Of a stretch of 64,000 nucleotides of DNA, positions 41,611 through 49,663 are shown piece by piece; the first letter of the stretch is position 1; every line of letters begins with the position of its first letter. The stretch covers positions 1 to 64,000 of the forward strand of contig JAIOAQ010000014.1 in the NCBI GenBank assembly GCA_019873735.1. The letters are read 5' to 3'. Under the pieces are notes generated by a model. That model saw only the letters and a program-made list of their open reading frames with translations. It ran no database searches and was not told the origin of the DNA. The translations under genes were made by a program, and so were the position numbers. Source of the DNA: Chloroflexota bacterium (lineage in GTDB: Bacteria > Chloroflexota > Anaerolineae > Anaerolineales > Villigracilaceae).

Positions 41611-42822
41611 TCAATCGGACGCTGCGTCCAGTTCAATGTTCTCCGGCAGGACCGCCGGCTCAGGCAGAGACGGTTCACGCTGGTCAAAGCCAAAGCGTTC
41701 AAAAATATCGGCAAAGGCTTCTACAATCTGCTGGCGCGTAAAGCCCATTTCTTCATAGGAATAAACATGGTCGCTTTGGTGGGCACGGGCATCGGCCACG
41801 GCTTCAACAACGATTCTCTCCAGTCCCTTCCGCGCCGGATAGCCAAAACGGTGATACAGGCCGCGAATGACGCGCTCAGGGTCGTGAATCAGTTCATCGT
41901 ATGTCAGGATCAACCTTTCGGGCGCGGGATGCGCATCCAGGTAAGCCAGCGGATGCCGATACCAGTATTGTGTCATTTCCAGTATCTCTTTGCGGTAGGG
42001 ATATTTTTCCAGCGGGGTAGTAAAAACATGCCAGGCATAAGAGAACCAGGAAAGCGTGGAGGGCAGCATGTCCAGCGGGTTGCGCACCAGATAAACAATG
42101 CGCGCTTCAGGGAAGACCTCGGCCAGAGTCTCGATTTTGGCGCTGAAAATGGGATTCTTGGCCACCAGATGAAGTTTGCCGCCAGTGGCATAGAGATGAC
42201 GCTGGATACAGGCGCGGTAGAAGGCCATAATGCGCCTTCGCTCAGCGGGGGGAATGGCGTCGTCGAAAAACTGATAGGGCGGCATCTCATCCAGGAAGGG
42301 GAAGAGGAAAACCACAAAGAAAGTGGACCAGGCATGCAGGAGCAGGTTTTCGTCTTCCTCCGGCTGAAAGAGACTGATGCGGTGAATGCGCACCTGCCCC
42401 AGGGAACGCCGGTCTATGCCGGTCAGGAGGCGTTTGAGTGGGTGTCCAAGCGCTGTATCCAGCCGGTTGAGCAAAGCAAGCAGTTTTTTCTGAGTAACAG
42501 AAGGAGCAAAGAAAATGTCAGCCACGCGCAGGCTGGTAAAGACTCCGCCATCGCGCGCCAGCAGGCGCTGCAGGAAAGTTGATCCGCTGCGGAAATTGCC
42601 AATGATGAAGAGCGGCTTGTGAACAGGCTGCTGTTTGTAGCCAGGGAAAAGTAAATCGTCCAATAAAAAGAAGAGCCAGGTGATCAGGGCATAGGCTGGC
42701 CACAACGTGTAGAAGAGGAGGACGAATTTAAGGCGCTTGCCTTTGAGTTCGCCATGTGTCCCCCGTGTGTGGAAAAAGGAACGATAGGCCATGCGCCAGA
42801 AGAGCCGGAAATTGTAGACCAA
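41611..42822 (-). CDS. sulfotransferase family protein
   Basis: 403 residues. The PAPS 5'-phosphosulfate-binding loop is GNFRSGSTFLQRLLARDG. The 3'-phosphate-binding region is EARIVYLVRNPLDMLPSTLS, and the C-terminal part has LILTYDELIHDPERVIRGLY. One or two hydrophobic segments near residues 33-55 (FVLLFYTLWPAYALITWLFF) may anchor it to the membrane. It probably transfers sulfate from PAPS to a glycan, lipid or small molecule, with acceptor unknown. PAPS synthesis genes are not in the window. A shorter start at M11 is possible. Confidence 0.85.
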   Translation of the reverse strand: MVYNFRLFWRMAYRSFFHTRGTHGELKGKRLKFVLLFYTLWPAYALITWLFFLLDDLLFPGYKQQPVHKPLFIIGNFRSGSTFLQRLLARDGGVFTSLRVADIFFAPSVTQKKLLALLNRLDTALGHPLKRLLTGIDRRSLGQVRIHRISLFQPEEDENLLLHAWSTFFVVFLFPFLDEMPPYQFFDDAIPPAERRRIMAFYRACIQRHLYATGGKLHLVAKNPIFSAKIETLAEVFPEARIVYLVRNPLDMLPSTLSWFSYAWHVFTTPLEKYPYRKEILEMTQYWYRHPLAYLDAHPAPERLILTYDELIHDPERVIRGLYHRFGYPARKGLERIVVEAVADARAHQSDHVYSYEEMGFTRQQIVEAFADIFERFGFDQREPSLPEPAVLPENIELDAASD

Positions 42823-42973
42823 AACGTGTGCTCCAGAACAAAGTCACAGCCGGTGGTTTAAATCCGGCTGTCTGATTGATTGTATCAGATTTTTGGGGAG
42901 CAGGCAGCCGCCAAACCGATGGGCATCGCTTCCAAATCTGAGGAATCTTCCCCCAGAATGTTGGCAAAGGCCA

Positions 42974-43022
42974 TTTGCCACGAATGAGGCGAATTCCACG
43001 AAAAAATGACAAGAAAATTTGC
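42974..43022. repeat. partial R3 repeat and degenerate simple repeat in the gap 42823-43177
   Basis: TTTGCCACGAATGAGGCGAAT ends an R3 fragment, written here by its first bases only (TTTGCCACGAATGAGGCG). At 43060-43135 a CTCTGCG/GTCTCTGCGGTG simple-repeat fragment of the sort also found at 55510 and 60230 occurs. The gap contains no gene besides these pieces and the tRNA terminator. Confidence 0.55.
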
Positions 43023-43149
43023 CTTCCTGGTATGGCTTTCTCAAAATTCCATCTTTACCGCTGAGCCGCAAGGCTCTCAGAACCTGTGAAGATGTAAGAC
43101 TCTGCGCTCTCGGCGTCTCTGCGGTGCGTTCTCACAGTCATACGGGCAA

Positions 43150-43176
43150 CAAAAAAGACCGCTTTTGAGCGGTCTT
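43150..43176 (-). terminator. terminator of tRNA-Glu
   Basis: On the minus strand AAGACCGCT pairs with AGCGGTCTT over TTTG/CAAA, followed by TTTTTT. Confidence 0.88.
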
Positions 43177-43177
43177 G

Positions 43178-43250
43178 TGCCCCCACGGGAATTCGAATCC
43201 CGGTCTTAACCTTGAAAGGGTTGCGTCCTAGTCCACTAGACGATGGGGGC
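43178..43250 (-). tRNA. tRNA-Glu (anticodon TTC)
   Basis: 73 nt. Acceptor stem GCCCCCA with TGGGGGC plus discriminator A, a D arm around CTAGTGGACTAG, an anticodon arm ACCCTTTCAAGGT with TTC at the centre of the 7-base loop, and a T arm CGGGATTCGAATTCCCG with GTTCGA-like TTCGA. CCA is not encoded. An own promoter and terminator flank it. Confidence 0.96.
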
Positions 43251-43265
43251 TTTTTGAGCGGGGGG

Positions 43266-43294
43266 ATTTTATCATCCACTTCCCGAACGGTCAA
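43266..43294 (-). promoter_or_regulatory. promoter of tRNA-Glu
   Basis: Minus strand: TTGACC (43294-43289), a 17 bp spacer and TAAAAT (43271-43266), placing the transcription start about 8 bases before the mature 5' end. Confidence 0.7.
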
Positions 43295-43403
43295 GCAAAT
43301 TGGGCTTGCTTTTTGCTGATTTTCTCAACAGCCGCACAGAACAAGCGAGAAATGTGTAACCGCCAGCAAGCACCGCCCTCTGGTCAACAAAATTGCCGTC
43401 TCA

Positions 43404-43952
43404 TCATTTTTGCGCCGACACACGTTGGTTCAAAAGTCCCAGCAGATCCACCTGGCTTCGATTGAACAAAACAGCCTCGCTCTCAATGCGCAAACTTGGA
43501 ATCAGAATGGCAGTCAAAAGCGTGTTGTAAAGCGGGACAAAGTCGCGCGTTCCTTCCGACATAATGGCGCTGAAATCAAAGCGCCCTGGCCACTCCAGCG
43601 TACCCTGCAACTCATAGACCTGGCTGGTCATCCGCACTGCATACTCAACCACCTTTGAATAACCGCCTCGCGCCAGAGAGACCGGGCCTACGTCCTCGCG
43701 GCGGCCCATGCATACCACAAAGATCTGTCTCTTCACCAAACGCACCACTTCAAAATGGTCAACCAGTTTGGTAGGCATGTGCAAACGGGCCAGTTTGGCG
43801 TCATGCACTTCCATGTAAGAGTTATTCGTATCGTTCAGCAACCCCATGGCGCCAGTATTGCTGACCAACATTTTGCCAACTACCCGATAACTGGGCGTCA
43901 AGAAATCGGCGGCAATAAAACGATGGGTGCGCGGGGCGGTATCCATACTCAT
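43404..43952 (-). CDS. conserved hypothetical protein, 182 residues
   Basis: Soluble, mixed alpha/beta protein. Visible are RTHRFIAADFLTPSYRVVGK, LNDTNNSYMEVHDAKLARLH, VDHFEVVRLVKRQIFVVCMG and RFDFSAIMSEGTRDFVPLYN. No signal peptide or TM helix. I do not recognise the family. ATG 43952 follows GGAGGG by 7 bases, and a TTG two codons earlier is less likely. It starts about 15 bases after the zinc-finger gene, so it is probably the last gene of the deoC transcript. Confidence 0.75.
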   Translation of the reverse strand: MSMDTAPRTHRFIAADFLTPSYRVVGKMLVSNTGAMGLLNDTNNSYMEVHDAKLARLHMPTKLVDHFEVVRLVKRQIFVVCMGRREDVGPVSLARGGYSKVVEYAVRMTSQVYELQGTLEWPGRFDFSAIMSEGTRDFVPLYNTLLTAILIPSLRIESEAVLFNRSQVDLLGLLNQRVSAQK

Positions 43953-43967
43953 GGGCAACCCTCCAGG

Positions 43968-44264
43968 CTAACTATCTGCAGAGGCAGGCCGCTGGCGCCG
44001 CGGACGCCTGGGAAGATGAGAGCGAGTCCGCCGCCTCCCTGGCGAGGGTTTGCCCGCATTCGGGCTAAGCAGCATATTGAGCCACGAGACTGCCCGGACA
44101 TCATACTCTCGCCGCCCGCAGACATCACATACCCAGGCCGGGAAATTAGGCACACTAACCAGTTCATTATCCAGCCAGGTGAAGTAGGTCATAAACTGCA
44201 AGCGCATCATCCCTGCCTGGCACTCGCGGCATGGAAAAGACTCTTGAGGGAACGATTCACTCAT
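43968..44264 (-). CDS. YgiT-type zinc-finger protein
   Basis: 98 residues. Two CxxC zinc knuckles (CRECQAGMMRLQ and CDVCGRREYD) are separated by the typical hydrophobic segment LDNELVSVPNFPAWV. This is the YgiT/MqsA N-terminal fold, but the helix-turn-helix antitoxin domain of MqsA is absent, and the C-terminus is instead basic and disordered (PGRRRTRSHLPRRPRRQRP). No toxin gene is adjacent, so a toxin-antitoxin role is not supported. The basic tail could bind nucleic acid. ATG overlaps the deoC stop by 4 bases. Confidence 0.82.
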   Translation of the reverse strand: MSESFPQESFPCRECQAGMMRLQFMTYFTWLDNELVSVPNFPAWVCDVCGRREYDVRAVSWLNMLLSPNAGKPSPGRRRTRSHLPRRPRRQRPASADS

Positions 44265-45022
44265 CGGTTCACATCCTGCTGTCCGGCTTCAGATAAAATG
44301 GTAAGGCTGGCGCTGGCTCCAAGGCGGTTGGCTCCGGCAAGAATCATCCGCTTTGCATCCTCCCAGTGACGAATGCCACCGGCCGCCTTGACGCCCATCT
44401 CCGGCCCGACAACACGCCGCATCAGATCTACATCTTCCATAGTCGCGCCGCTTGTGCTGAAGCCGGTCGAGGTCTTGACAAAATCTGCCCCGGCTTCACG
44501 GCACAACAGGCAGGCGATAATCTTCTCGCGGCGTGTGAGCAGCGCATTTTCAAGAATCACCTTGACCAGCGCGCCCTCCGCGTGCGCCGTCTCAACCACT
44601 GCTTCTACATCTTCAAAAGCCAGGGAGAAATCGCCGCCTTTCAACGCGCCGATATTAATCACCATATCCACCTCGGCCGCGCCGGCATGAATGACAAAGC
44701 GGGTCTCAGCCGCCTTGAAATCAGGCGAGTGCGCTCCCAGCGGAAATGAAATCACCGAACAGACTCCTACGTCGCTGTCGGCCAGCAGGCCTGCAGCCAG
44801 AGGCACATATACCGGATTAATGCACACGGTTGCAAAACCGTGTTCTTTTGCCTCGGCACACAACGTTTTCACCTGTTCGGCAGTCGCCTCGGGTTTGAGC
44901 AAGGTATGGTCAATCCAACCGGCCAACGCATCAGCAGATGGAGGAGTCAGCCGGAGAGCGGCAGGTGGCAGGTCCTGCTCATAGGCCTCGGCAAGTGCAA
45001 GAAGTTCACTCAAGTCTCTCAT
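44261..45022 (-). CDS. deoC: deoxyribose-phosphate aldolase
   Basis: 253 residues, TIM barrel. IDHTLLKPEATAEQVKTLC, VCSVISFPLGAHSPDFKAAE, EVDMVINIGALKGGDF, Schiff-base Lys in GADFVKTSTGFSTSGAT, and GVKAAGGIRHWEDA. It splits 2-deoxyribose 5-phosphate into glyceraldehyde 3-phosphate and acetaldehyde in nucleoside salvage. The first 30 residues are an extra N-terminal segment before the barrel. It sits downstream of lepB with a 13-base gap. No other deoxynucleoside genes are near. Confidence 0.95.
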   Translation of the reverse strand: MRDLSELLALAEAYEQDLPPAALRLTPPSADALAGWIDHTLLKPEATAEQVKTLCAEAKEHGFATVCINPVYVPLAAGLLADSDVGVCSVISFPLGAHSPDFKAAETRFVIHAGAAEVDMVINIGALKGGDFSLAFEDVEAVVETAHAEGALVKVILENALLTRREKIIACLLCREAGADFVKTSTGFSTSGATMEDVDLMRRVVGPEMGVKAAGGIRHWEDAKRMILAGANRLGASASLTILSEAGQQDVNR

Positions 45023-45035
45023 TGCATTCCTCCAT

Positions 45036-45671
45036 TCATGGGGCAGCCTGCGCCGTCTGGCCCGATTTTAACACCATTATATCGGTCAACGGCCAATATA
45101 CCACAAGTGCTTTGCCAATCACGTTTTCCTGGGGCAGGAAATCCCACTGATGAGAATCAGACGAGTCGTTACGATTGTCGCCCAACACAAACAAGTGGCC
45201 TTCAGGCACCGTCCACTCGCCGGAATAGCGAGGCGGCTGGGCAATGTATGGCTCATCCAATCGCTGGCCATTGATAAAGACCATGCCGTTCTCAATTTTC
45301 ACCGTTTCGCCGGGCAAACCAATAATGCGTTTGACATAATCTTCATAGCGGTCATGCAGGCCTGGGAAACCAAGCAGCCGCCGCCACAGGCTCTCTTCCG
45401 GGTGCATCGGCGGGCGGAAGATGATCACGTCGCCGCGCTGGTATTGACCACGAAGATAAGACAGACGGCTCACCAGAAGATACTGGCCGTCATCCAGGGT
45501 GGGGCGCATCGAATATCCTTCCACCCGCACGCGGGCCGAAACCAGGTTTATGCCAACGAACAAAACCACAGCCAGCAGTACCGTCTCAAGCAGGTCCAGA
45601 ACAAACTGCCGCCAGGACATTTTCTCTTGGGCGCGCTCTACAGGCTCAGATGCAGCAGACTGAATCTCCAC
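45036..45671 (-). CDS. lepB: signal peptidase I
   Basis: 211 residues. One N-terminal TM helix (FVLDLLETVLLAVVLFVGIN), the nucleophile Ser54 in VEGYSMRPTL, the general base Lys114 in YVKRIIGLPGE, and the box E region VLGDNRNDSSDSHQWDF. It cuts Sec/Tat signal peptides on the outer face of the membrane, such as those of the secreted proteins in this window. An insertion around residues 89-110 (HPEESLWRRLLGFPGLHDRY) lengthens the substrate-facing loop. It is transcribed with deoC. Confidence 0.95.
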   Translation of the reverse strand: MEIQSAASEPVERAQEKMSWRQFVLDLLETVLLAVVLFVGINLVSARVRVEGYSMRPTLDDGQYLLVSRLSYLRGQYQRGDVIIFRPPMHPEESLWRRLLGFPGLHDRYEDYVKRIIGLPGETVKIENGMVFINGQRLDEPYIAQPPRYSGEWTVPEGHLFVLGDNRNDSSDSHQWDFLPQENVIGKALVVYWPLTDIMVLKSGQTAQAAP

Positions 45672-45728
45672 ACTACCTCCAAAATTTTTTCTGGCGGGAT
45701 TATAACGCCTTTTGCCGCCGGTAGGGCA

Positions 45729-46469
45729 TTATACCCGCCCCCAGGCAAAGAAAGTCGGCACATACAGGCGGCGGGTGCCGTCTCGCCAGGCCTGGGCATC
45801 CAGGGAACGGTAGGTTTGGAACTCTGCTGACGAAAGGCTATCCGCCAGATCGGCCTGCAACACAGCCCATTCCATTTCCTGTTCCTCGGGAGCGGGCGGT
45901 TCGAACGGGGCCGGGGCCAGCGCGCCGCATTCGATGGGCTTAATCCCCGCCCGGAGGAACAGGTCGGCCAAACGGCCGCCGAGGGAAATATCGGCACCCT
46001 GCCGCCGCAGGGACTCGTTCTGCATCTGGCCCAGAGGCTCGAGGGCGGCGGGCGCATCCTGGCGGGCAGAATAATCGGGTTCGGCCAGGGCCAGCACACT
46101 GCCGCCAGGGCGGGTGACGCGTTTCATCTCCTGCAAAACGCGTACCGGCTCGGAGACCCAGAGCAAGAGATAATGACAAAAGGTGATATCAAAGGCCGCG
46201 GACGGATAGGGCAAGCAGCAGGCATCGCCGCACGTCAGGCGGGCTGCCGGGGTGTGGGAACGCGCTTGAGAAAGCCGCGCCAGGTTCAGGTCCAGGCCGT
46301 GAACCGTCAGGTGGTGCGGCAAATCGGCCAGGACGGCGCCGGTTCCGCAGCCAACTTCAAGCACGCGTCTGCTGTCATCCAGTCCGGCTTGGGCAAACAA
46401 ATAGACGCGCAATGTGCGCGTCCACCTGGCTTGTTGAAGGAAACGGGCATGCCAGTCTATTCTTTCCAT
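45729..46469 (-). CDS. SAM-dependent methyltransferase, class I
   Basis: 246 residues. Motif I is VLEVGCGTGAVLADLP, then VHGLDLNLARLSQAR, CGDACCLPYPSAAFDITFC, and the post-motif RVTRPGGSVLALAEPD. It is a Methyltransf_11/25-type small-molecule methylase of unknown acceptor. It overlaps the protein phosphatase gene by 13 bases, so the two are translated together, and both follow the PilZ gene. There is no clue to substrate in the sequence. Confidence 0.88.
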   Translation of the reverse strand: MERIDWHARFLQQARWTRTLRVYLFAQAGLDDSRRVLEVGCGTGAVLADLPHHLTVHGLDLNLARLSQARSHTPAARLTCGDACCLPYPSAAFDITFCHYLLLWVSEPVRVLQEMKRVTRPGGSVLALAEPDYSARQDAPAALEPLGQMQNESLRRQGADISLGGRLADLFLRAGIKPIECGALAPAPFEPPAPEEQEMEWAVLQADLADSLSSAEFQTYRSLDAQAWRDGTRRLYVPTFFAWGRV

Positions 46470-46984
46470 TGAAGGACAAATTCTCTCTGCTCGTCTGTCT
46501 CTGGCGAGGCGGGGTAAAAAGCAGATTTCGGCACTTCACGCCACCATTGGGCCAGTTGATTCAGGGCATCTTCGCCCGTGCGCCCATGCCGAACGAGGTA
46601 ACAACCCACCGTTGTGCCGGTACGGCCGACACCTCCCCAACAATGCAAATAAATTTTTTCCCCTTTTGCCAGGGCAGCGTCAATGGCATCCAGGATGTTT
46701 TTCATCTCGTCCGCGGTGGGCAGCCCAAAATCACGAATCGGGAAACGCAGGTGGTTCACCTGCAGGCCGTATTCTGCTGCCTGCTCCATCAAGACAACAT
46801 CGTAGGGGGGCAATTCGCCGTCTCTGGTCAGGTTGATAAAGGTGGTAAAACCCATCTGCAGGAAAGCATTCAGCCGCAGAACGGCGTTTGTGATTTGCGG
46901 GTGAGCAGGGTATTCACCTGCCAGGAATGAAGATGGAACAACCCAATAGGAGTCGGGGATGGGACGCAGGAGAGATTGATTCAT
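46457..46984 (-). CDS. dual-specificity/tyrosine protein phosphatase
   Basis: 175 residues. The catalytic P-loop is LHCWGGVGRTGTTVGCYLV (HCX5RTG), with the general-acid Asp in FPIRDFGLP. The N-terminal part has FLAGEYPAHPQITNAVLRLN, as in bacterial dual-specificity phosphatase-like proteins. It dephosphorylates phosphotyrosine or another phosphoester. The partner kinase is not in the window. ATG 46984 overlaps the PilZ stop (ATGA). Being between a PilZ protein and a methyltransferase suggests signalling, which is inference. Confidence 0.88.
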   Translation of the reverse strand: MNQSLLRPIPDSYWVVPSSFLAGEYPAHPQITNAVLRLNAFLQMGFTTFINLTRDGELPPYDVVLMEQAAEYGLQVNHLRFPIRDFGLPTADEMKNILDAIDAALAKGEKIYLHCWGGVGRTGTTVGCYLVRHGRTGEDALNQLAQWWREVPKSAFYPASPETDEQREFVLQWKE

Positions 46985-47397
46985 CAAGAGTCGGGCTGGG
47001 CCTCACCTGGGGTCAGGAAAGAGGAGATAGACGGCGGGTAGGGGGTGGTGTCGCGTCGGAACTCGTAGGTGACGACCATCTGCTCAATGACTTCCGCCTC
47101 TTTAGGGCCGACATTCAAAAACTCAAAACCGATATTGTAAAAGGCCGGGTTGATATCTGCCTGGCACCAGGCGACTCGGGCTCGCAGGTTCAGATGGTCG
47201 CTGGAAAAGATGATCGGGTCGGGCAGGTCGAAGCGTAACTCAAGGACTGTATCCACAGGCAGAGGGTCATCGCTGATGGTCATGGCGCCAAGTTGACTCA
47301 TGTCGGAGAGATAGCCAATAACGCGGCCTGTTTTCTGGTCAAAAACGCGCGAATAAACCATCAGGTATTTGCGCGGCAGTTTCCGGCGTTCGTCCAT
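46984..47397 (-). CDS. PilZ-domain protein
   Basis: 137 residues. The N-terminal DERRKLPRKYLMVYSRVFD carries the RxxxR-type cyclic-di-GMP motif (RRKLPR), and LSDMSQLGAMTISDDPLPVD carries the DxSxxGxx element as DMSQLGAM. The rest is the PilZ beta-barrel. It probably binds c-di-GMP and controls surface or motility functions. AAGGAG lies 8 bases before ATG 47397. An upstream in-frame start 39 bases earlier has none. Confidence 0.85.
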   Translation of the reverse strand: MDERRKLPRKYLMVYSRVFDQKTGRVIGYLSDMSQLGAMTISDDPLPVDTVLELRFDLPDPIIFSSDHLNLRARVAWCQADINPAFYNIGFEFLNVGPKEAEVIEQMVVTYEFRRDTTPYPPSISSFLTPGEAQPDS

Positions 47398-47449
47398 TAC
47401 GGTGGCTCCTTTCCTATGCCCATAGTGTACAGTCAAAAGCGGGGGGTTG

Positions 47450-47905
47450 TCAAGTTGGCGGCGCTTCTTGTTCAGACAGCATGTCCATCACAATTCGCAC
47501 GGCATCGCGCACCAGCAAGGTACAAACTGTATGATGGATGTCGCGTTCGGCAGCCTGCTGACGGCCGGCGGGGGTAGTGAAATCGCAGCCGGTCAGATCG
47601 CGGCACAAGATAGTGGAGTGGAGTTGCTCAAAACGCTGCAAGAAGGTTTCGGCCCTGGCGTAATTGGCCTCTTTATCGTCAACCGAGGCGCCGTTGGCAG
47701 CCAGGCCCAGCGCCATAAGCGCGCCGCTAATTGCCCCACAAACCTGTCCGCGGCGGGCGATGCCGCCGCCAAACGAGGAAGCCAGTTTGATGGCGGCAGT
47801 CGGTTCCAGGCCAGCCTGGGCAGCAAGCGCAGCCAGCACAGATTGGGCGCAATTGTAGCCTGTCTCAAACAAGTTAAGAGCGATTGTTTCAGGATGCTCA
47901 GCCAC
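47450..47905 (-). CDS. C_GCAxxG_C_C family redox protein
   Basis: 151 residues from a GTG at 47905. The family motif is seen in order: GYNCAQSVL, FGGGIARRGQVCGAISGAL (GxxCGA), then LHSTILCRDLTGCDF, and a last Cys in HHTVCTLLV. Such proteins are thought to be redox- or metal-linked, are often next to membrane or rSAM genes, and have no proven function. Longer in-frame starts (to 47983) lie inside the upstream methyltransferase gene. The GTG overlaps that gene's stop by 8 bases, which fits coupling. The start is the least certain point. Confidence 0.82.
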   Translation of the reverse strand: MAEHPETIALNLFETGYNCAQSVLAALAAQAGLEPTAAIKLASSFGGGIARRGQVCGAISGALMALGLAANGASVDDKEANYARAETFLQRFEQLHSTILCRDLTGCDFTTPAGRQQAAERDIHHTVCTLLVRDAVRIVMDMLSEQEAPPT

Positions 47906-48494
47906 GTGGACGATTCCAAAAGTGCGGGATGAGTCGGCCAGATTCCTCGATGTAATCTTTGTATGCCTGGCCAAAATGCTCAACCATCATCTCCTCTTCG
48001 CGCGGCATGCGCAGTAAGTAAAGCGGGACAAAAGCCACCAACAGGCCAAAACCTGCAATCCAGTTATGCAGGAGAAGGGGTTGAGCCAGAGACCATAACC
48101 ACATTGCCGCGTAGACCGGATGCCGCATATGGCGATAAACGCCGGTTGTGACCAGTTGCTGACTTTCCAGCACTTCCAAGCGAGGCGACCAGTTCTCGCC
48201 CAATTCACGATAAGCGCTGGCATACAATCCCAAAGAAGCGGCAAACAACACGCAGCCTGCCCAACCCAACCAGTCGGGCAGGCTGTAGTTGGCAAAATCC
48301 AGCCAATTGGAGAAAATATACACCAGCGGGATGACCTGCCAGAACAGCCAGGCGCTAAAATCCAGGAGGACATCCACCGCGCGGAAGTGTTGTTGTTTCT
48401 TCTTGAGACGTTTGTAGCGCGACAGGCGCGGCATATAAATCGCAAACAAATAAACCGCTAACACCACCAGCCAGAGAATCTCAAAAATGGACAC
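47898..48494 (-). CDS. isoprenylcysteine carboxyl methyltransferase (ICMT/PEMT)-like membrane protein
   Basis: 198 residues with four or five TM helices (FEILWLVVLAVYLFAIYM at the N-terminus). The C-terminal SAM-binding part has TTGVYRHMRHPVYAAMWLWS and REEEMMVEHFGQAYKDYIEE, the hallmark of the ICMT/PEMT superfamily. Bacterial members methylate small molecules, lipids or cysteine-type thiols/carboxylates, and few are characterised. It uses a GTG start with AGGATAGGG upstream, 6 bases after the radical-SAM-like gene. The location in the radical SAM operon makes a joint modification pathway conceivable. Confidence 0.85.
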   Translation of the reverse strand: MSIFEILWLVVLAVYLFAIYMPRLSRYKRLKKKQQHFRAVDVLLDFSAWLFWQVIPLVYIFSNWLDFANYSLPDWLGWAGCVLFAASLGLYASAYRELGENWSPRLEVLESQQLVTTGVYRHMRHPVYAAMWLWSLAQPLLLHNWIAGFGLLVAFVPLYLLRMPREEEMMVEHFGQAYKDYIEESGRLIPHFWNRPRG

Positions 48495-48500
48495 GATGCC

Positions 48501-49652
48501 CTATCCTTGTTTGTAGATTTTCTCCCAGGGATCGCGCAGGAAGTTGCCCAGAATCTGATCGGCCATGCCTTGCGAGGGCAGCACATCTCCATCCGGCTCG
48601 ACATATAACCAGGCTTTGCCGGCGCCGCTCTGGGTTTGCACTTCGGCCAATTCCAGCAAAACGGGGTGGGAGGCCGAATAAGGCACCGGCAAATCCCAGG
48701 TCAATCGCAGTCCCAGGGCTGCGGCGCGATCGCGCAAACTCGGCGCAGAATCATCCAGGCCAGGCTCAAAGGTCAGCGAAAGGGAGCGGACATCCAGTTC
48801 AGCCAACCGTTCGAGGTAAGCCGCCGCCTGGGCAGCGTTTTTATGCGTCACCGTAAGGTGGACGGTGACAAAAATGTCTTCTGGCATGATCACGCCAAGC
48901 GCCTTCCACGAAGCCGGATTCTCCGGCTGGAGGATGAAAAGCAAATGGTCCAGGCCGGTCTGTAATAACAGGTTTAAATACTCCCGCTCAGCAAGTTTCA
49001 GGCCATCGCTTAACAAGCCGGAGACCATGCCTTTCGATTCGGCATAAGCAATCAAGTCGGGCAAGTCTTCCCGCAGCGTAGGCTCTCCGCCAGTAAAGGT
49101 CACATGTGGAATGCCAACTGCCCAGGCCTTATCGAGGATGAATTTCCACTCGTCGGTTGTCAGTTCGCGGTCCACGCGCTTTGTGGGGGCATCTTCTGCA
49201 GGCGCGCCAGGAGGGAGGCGATACGTCAGGGCGCAGTCCAGGCGCAAAGGAGCGCCAAGGCTTCCAGAGTAGGGAGTAACCCGCTCAAAGCCCAAAAAAG
49301 AGACGGGGTCCAAATCGGGCGTCTCAATCAGCGCTTCTACCCGCTCTACAAAGTCCACAAAATCCTGCTGCGCCTGTCTTTTGCTCACCCGATAGCGAGC
49401 GGCAATGGCCTTGCCGGCTTCTTCGGGGGAACTCCCGCGCAGCATGTGATACGCATATTCGGCCGCGGATGGATTGAGATGCAAAACCGTAGCAGCGTTG
49501 ACAATCAGAATCCCCGAACCATCCGGCTGCATACGCAAATGCAGGCGGTAAGGCGGTTTATCGGGCGGAGCAAAAAGGCCGTGATGCAGGCTGGCCGGCA
49601 GAGGTTTAACCGGCGCAAACCGCTCTCGAATAAAATCAATCAACGCAGACAT
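48501..49652 (-). CDS. radical SAM-like protein lacking the Fe-S cysteines, with N-terminal PqqD-like domain
   Basis: 383 residues. It has the same layout as the canonical enzyme at 50035-51417: a PqqD-like domain at about 38-115 (LRMQPDGSGILIVNAATVLH), then a radical SAM barrel (FTGGEPTLREDLPDLIAYAE is kept). Where the partner has CNNDCAHC, this protein reads DCALTYRLPPGAPAEDAP, with no CxxxCxxC, and the SPASM cysteines are gone too. It therefore cannot bind the catalytic 4Fe-4S cluster. It is probably a non-catalytic partner or substrate-binding paralogue. It is intact, with AAGGAG at the start, so it is not a decaying pseudogene. Confidence 0.85.
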   Translation of the reverse strand: MSALIDFIRERFAPVKPLPASLHHGLFAPPDKPPYRLHLRMQPDGSGILIVNAATVLHLNPSAAEYAYHMLRGSSPEEAGKAIAARYRVSKRQAQQDFVDFVERVEALIETPDLDPVSFLGFERVTPYSGSLGAPLRLDCALTYRLPPGAPAEDAPTKRVDRELTTDEWKFILDKAWAVGIPHVTFTGGEPTLREDLPDLIAYAESKGMVSGLLSDGLKLAEREYLNLLLQTGLDHLLFILQPENPASWKALGVIMPEDIFVTVHLTVTHKNAAQAAAYLERLAELDVRSLSLTFEPGLDDSAPSLRDRAAALGLRLTWDLPVPYSASHPVLLELAEVQTQSGAGKAWLYVEPDGDVLPSQGMADQILGNFLRDPWEKIYKQG

Positions 49653-49663
49653 AAGCGCTCCTT

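Noticed and set aside
42823-43177. Possible small genes in the gap upstream of the sulfotransferase.
   Set aside because: The ORFs translate fragments of R3 and simple repeats found elsewhere in non-coding gaps.
43968-44264. MqsRA-like toxin-antitoxin pair (YgiT zinc finger).
   Set aside because: The protein lacks the helix-turn-helix half of MqsA and no small toxin gene is adjacent. The neighbours are deoC and an unrelated 182-residue protein.
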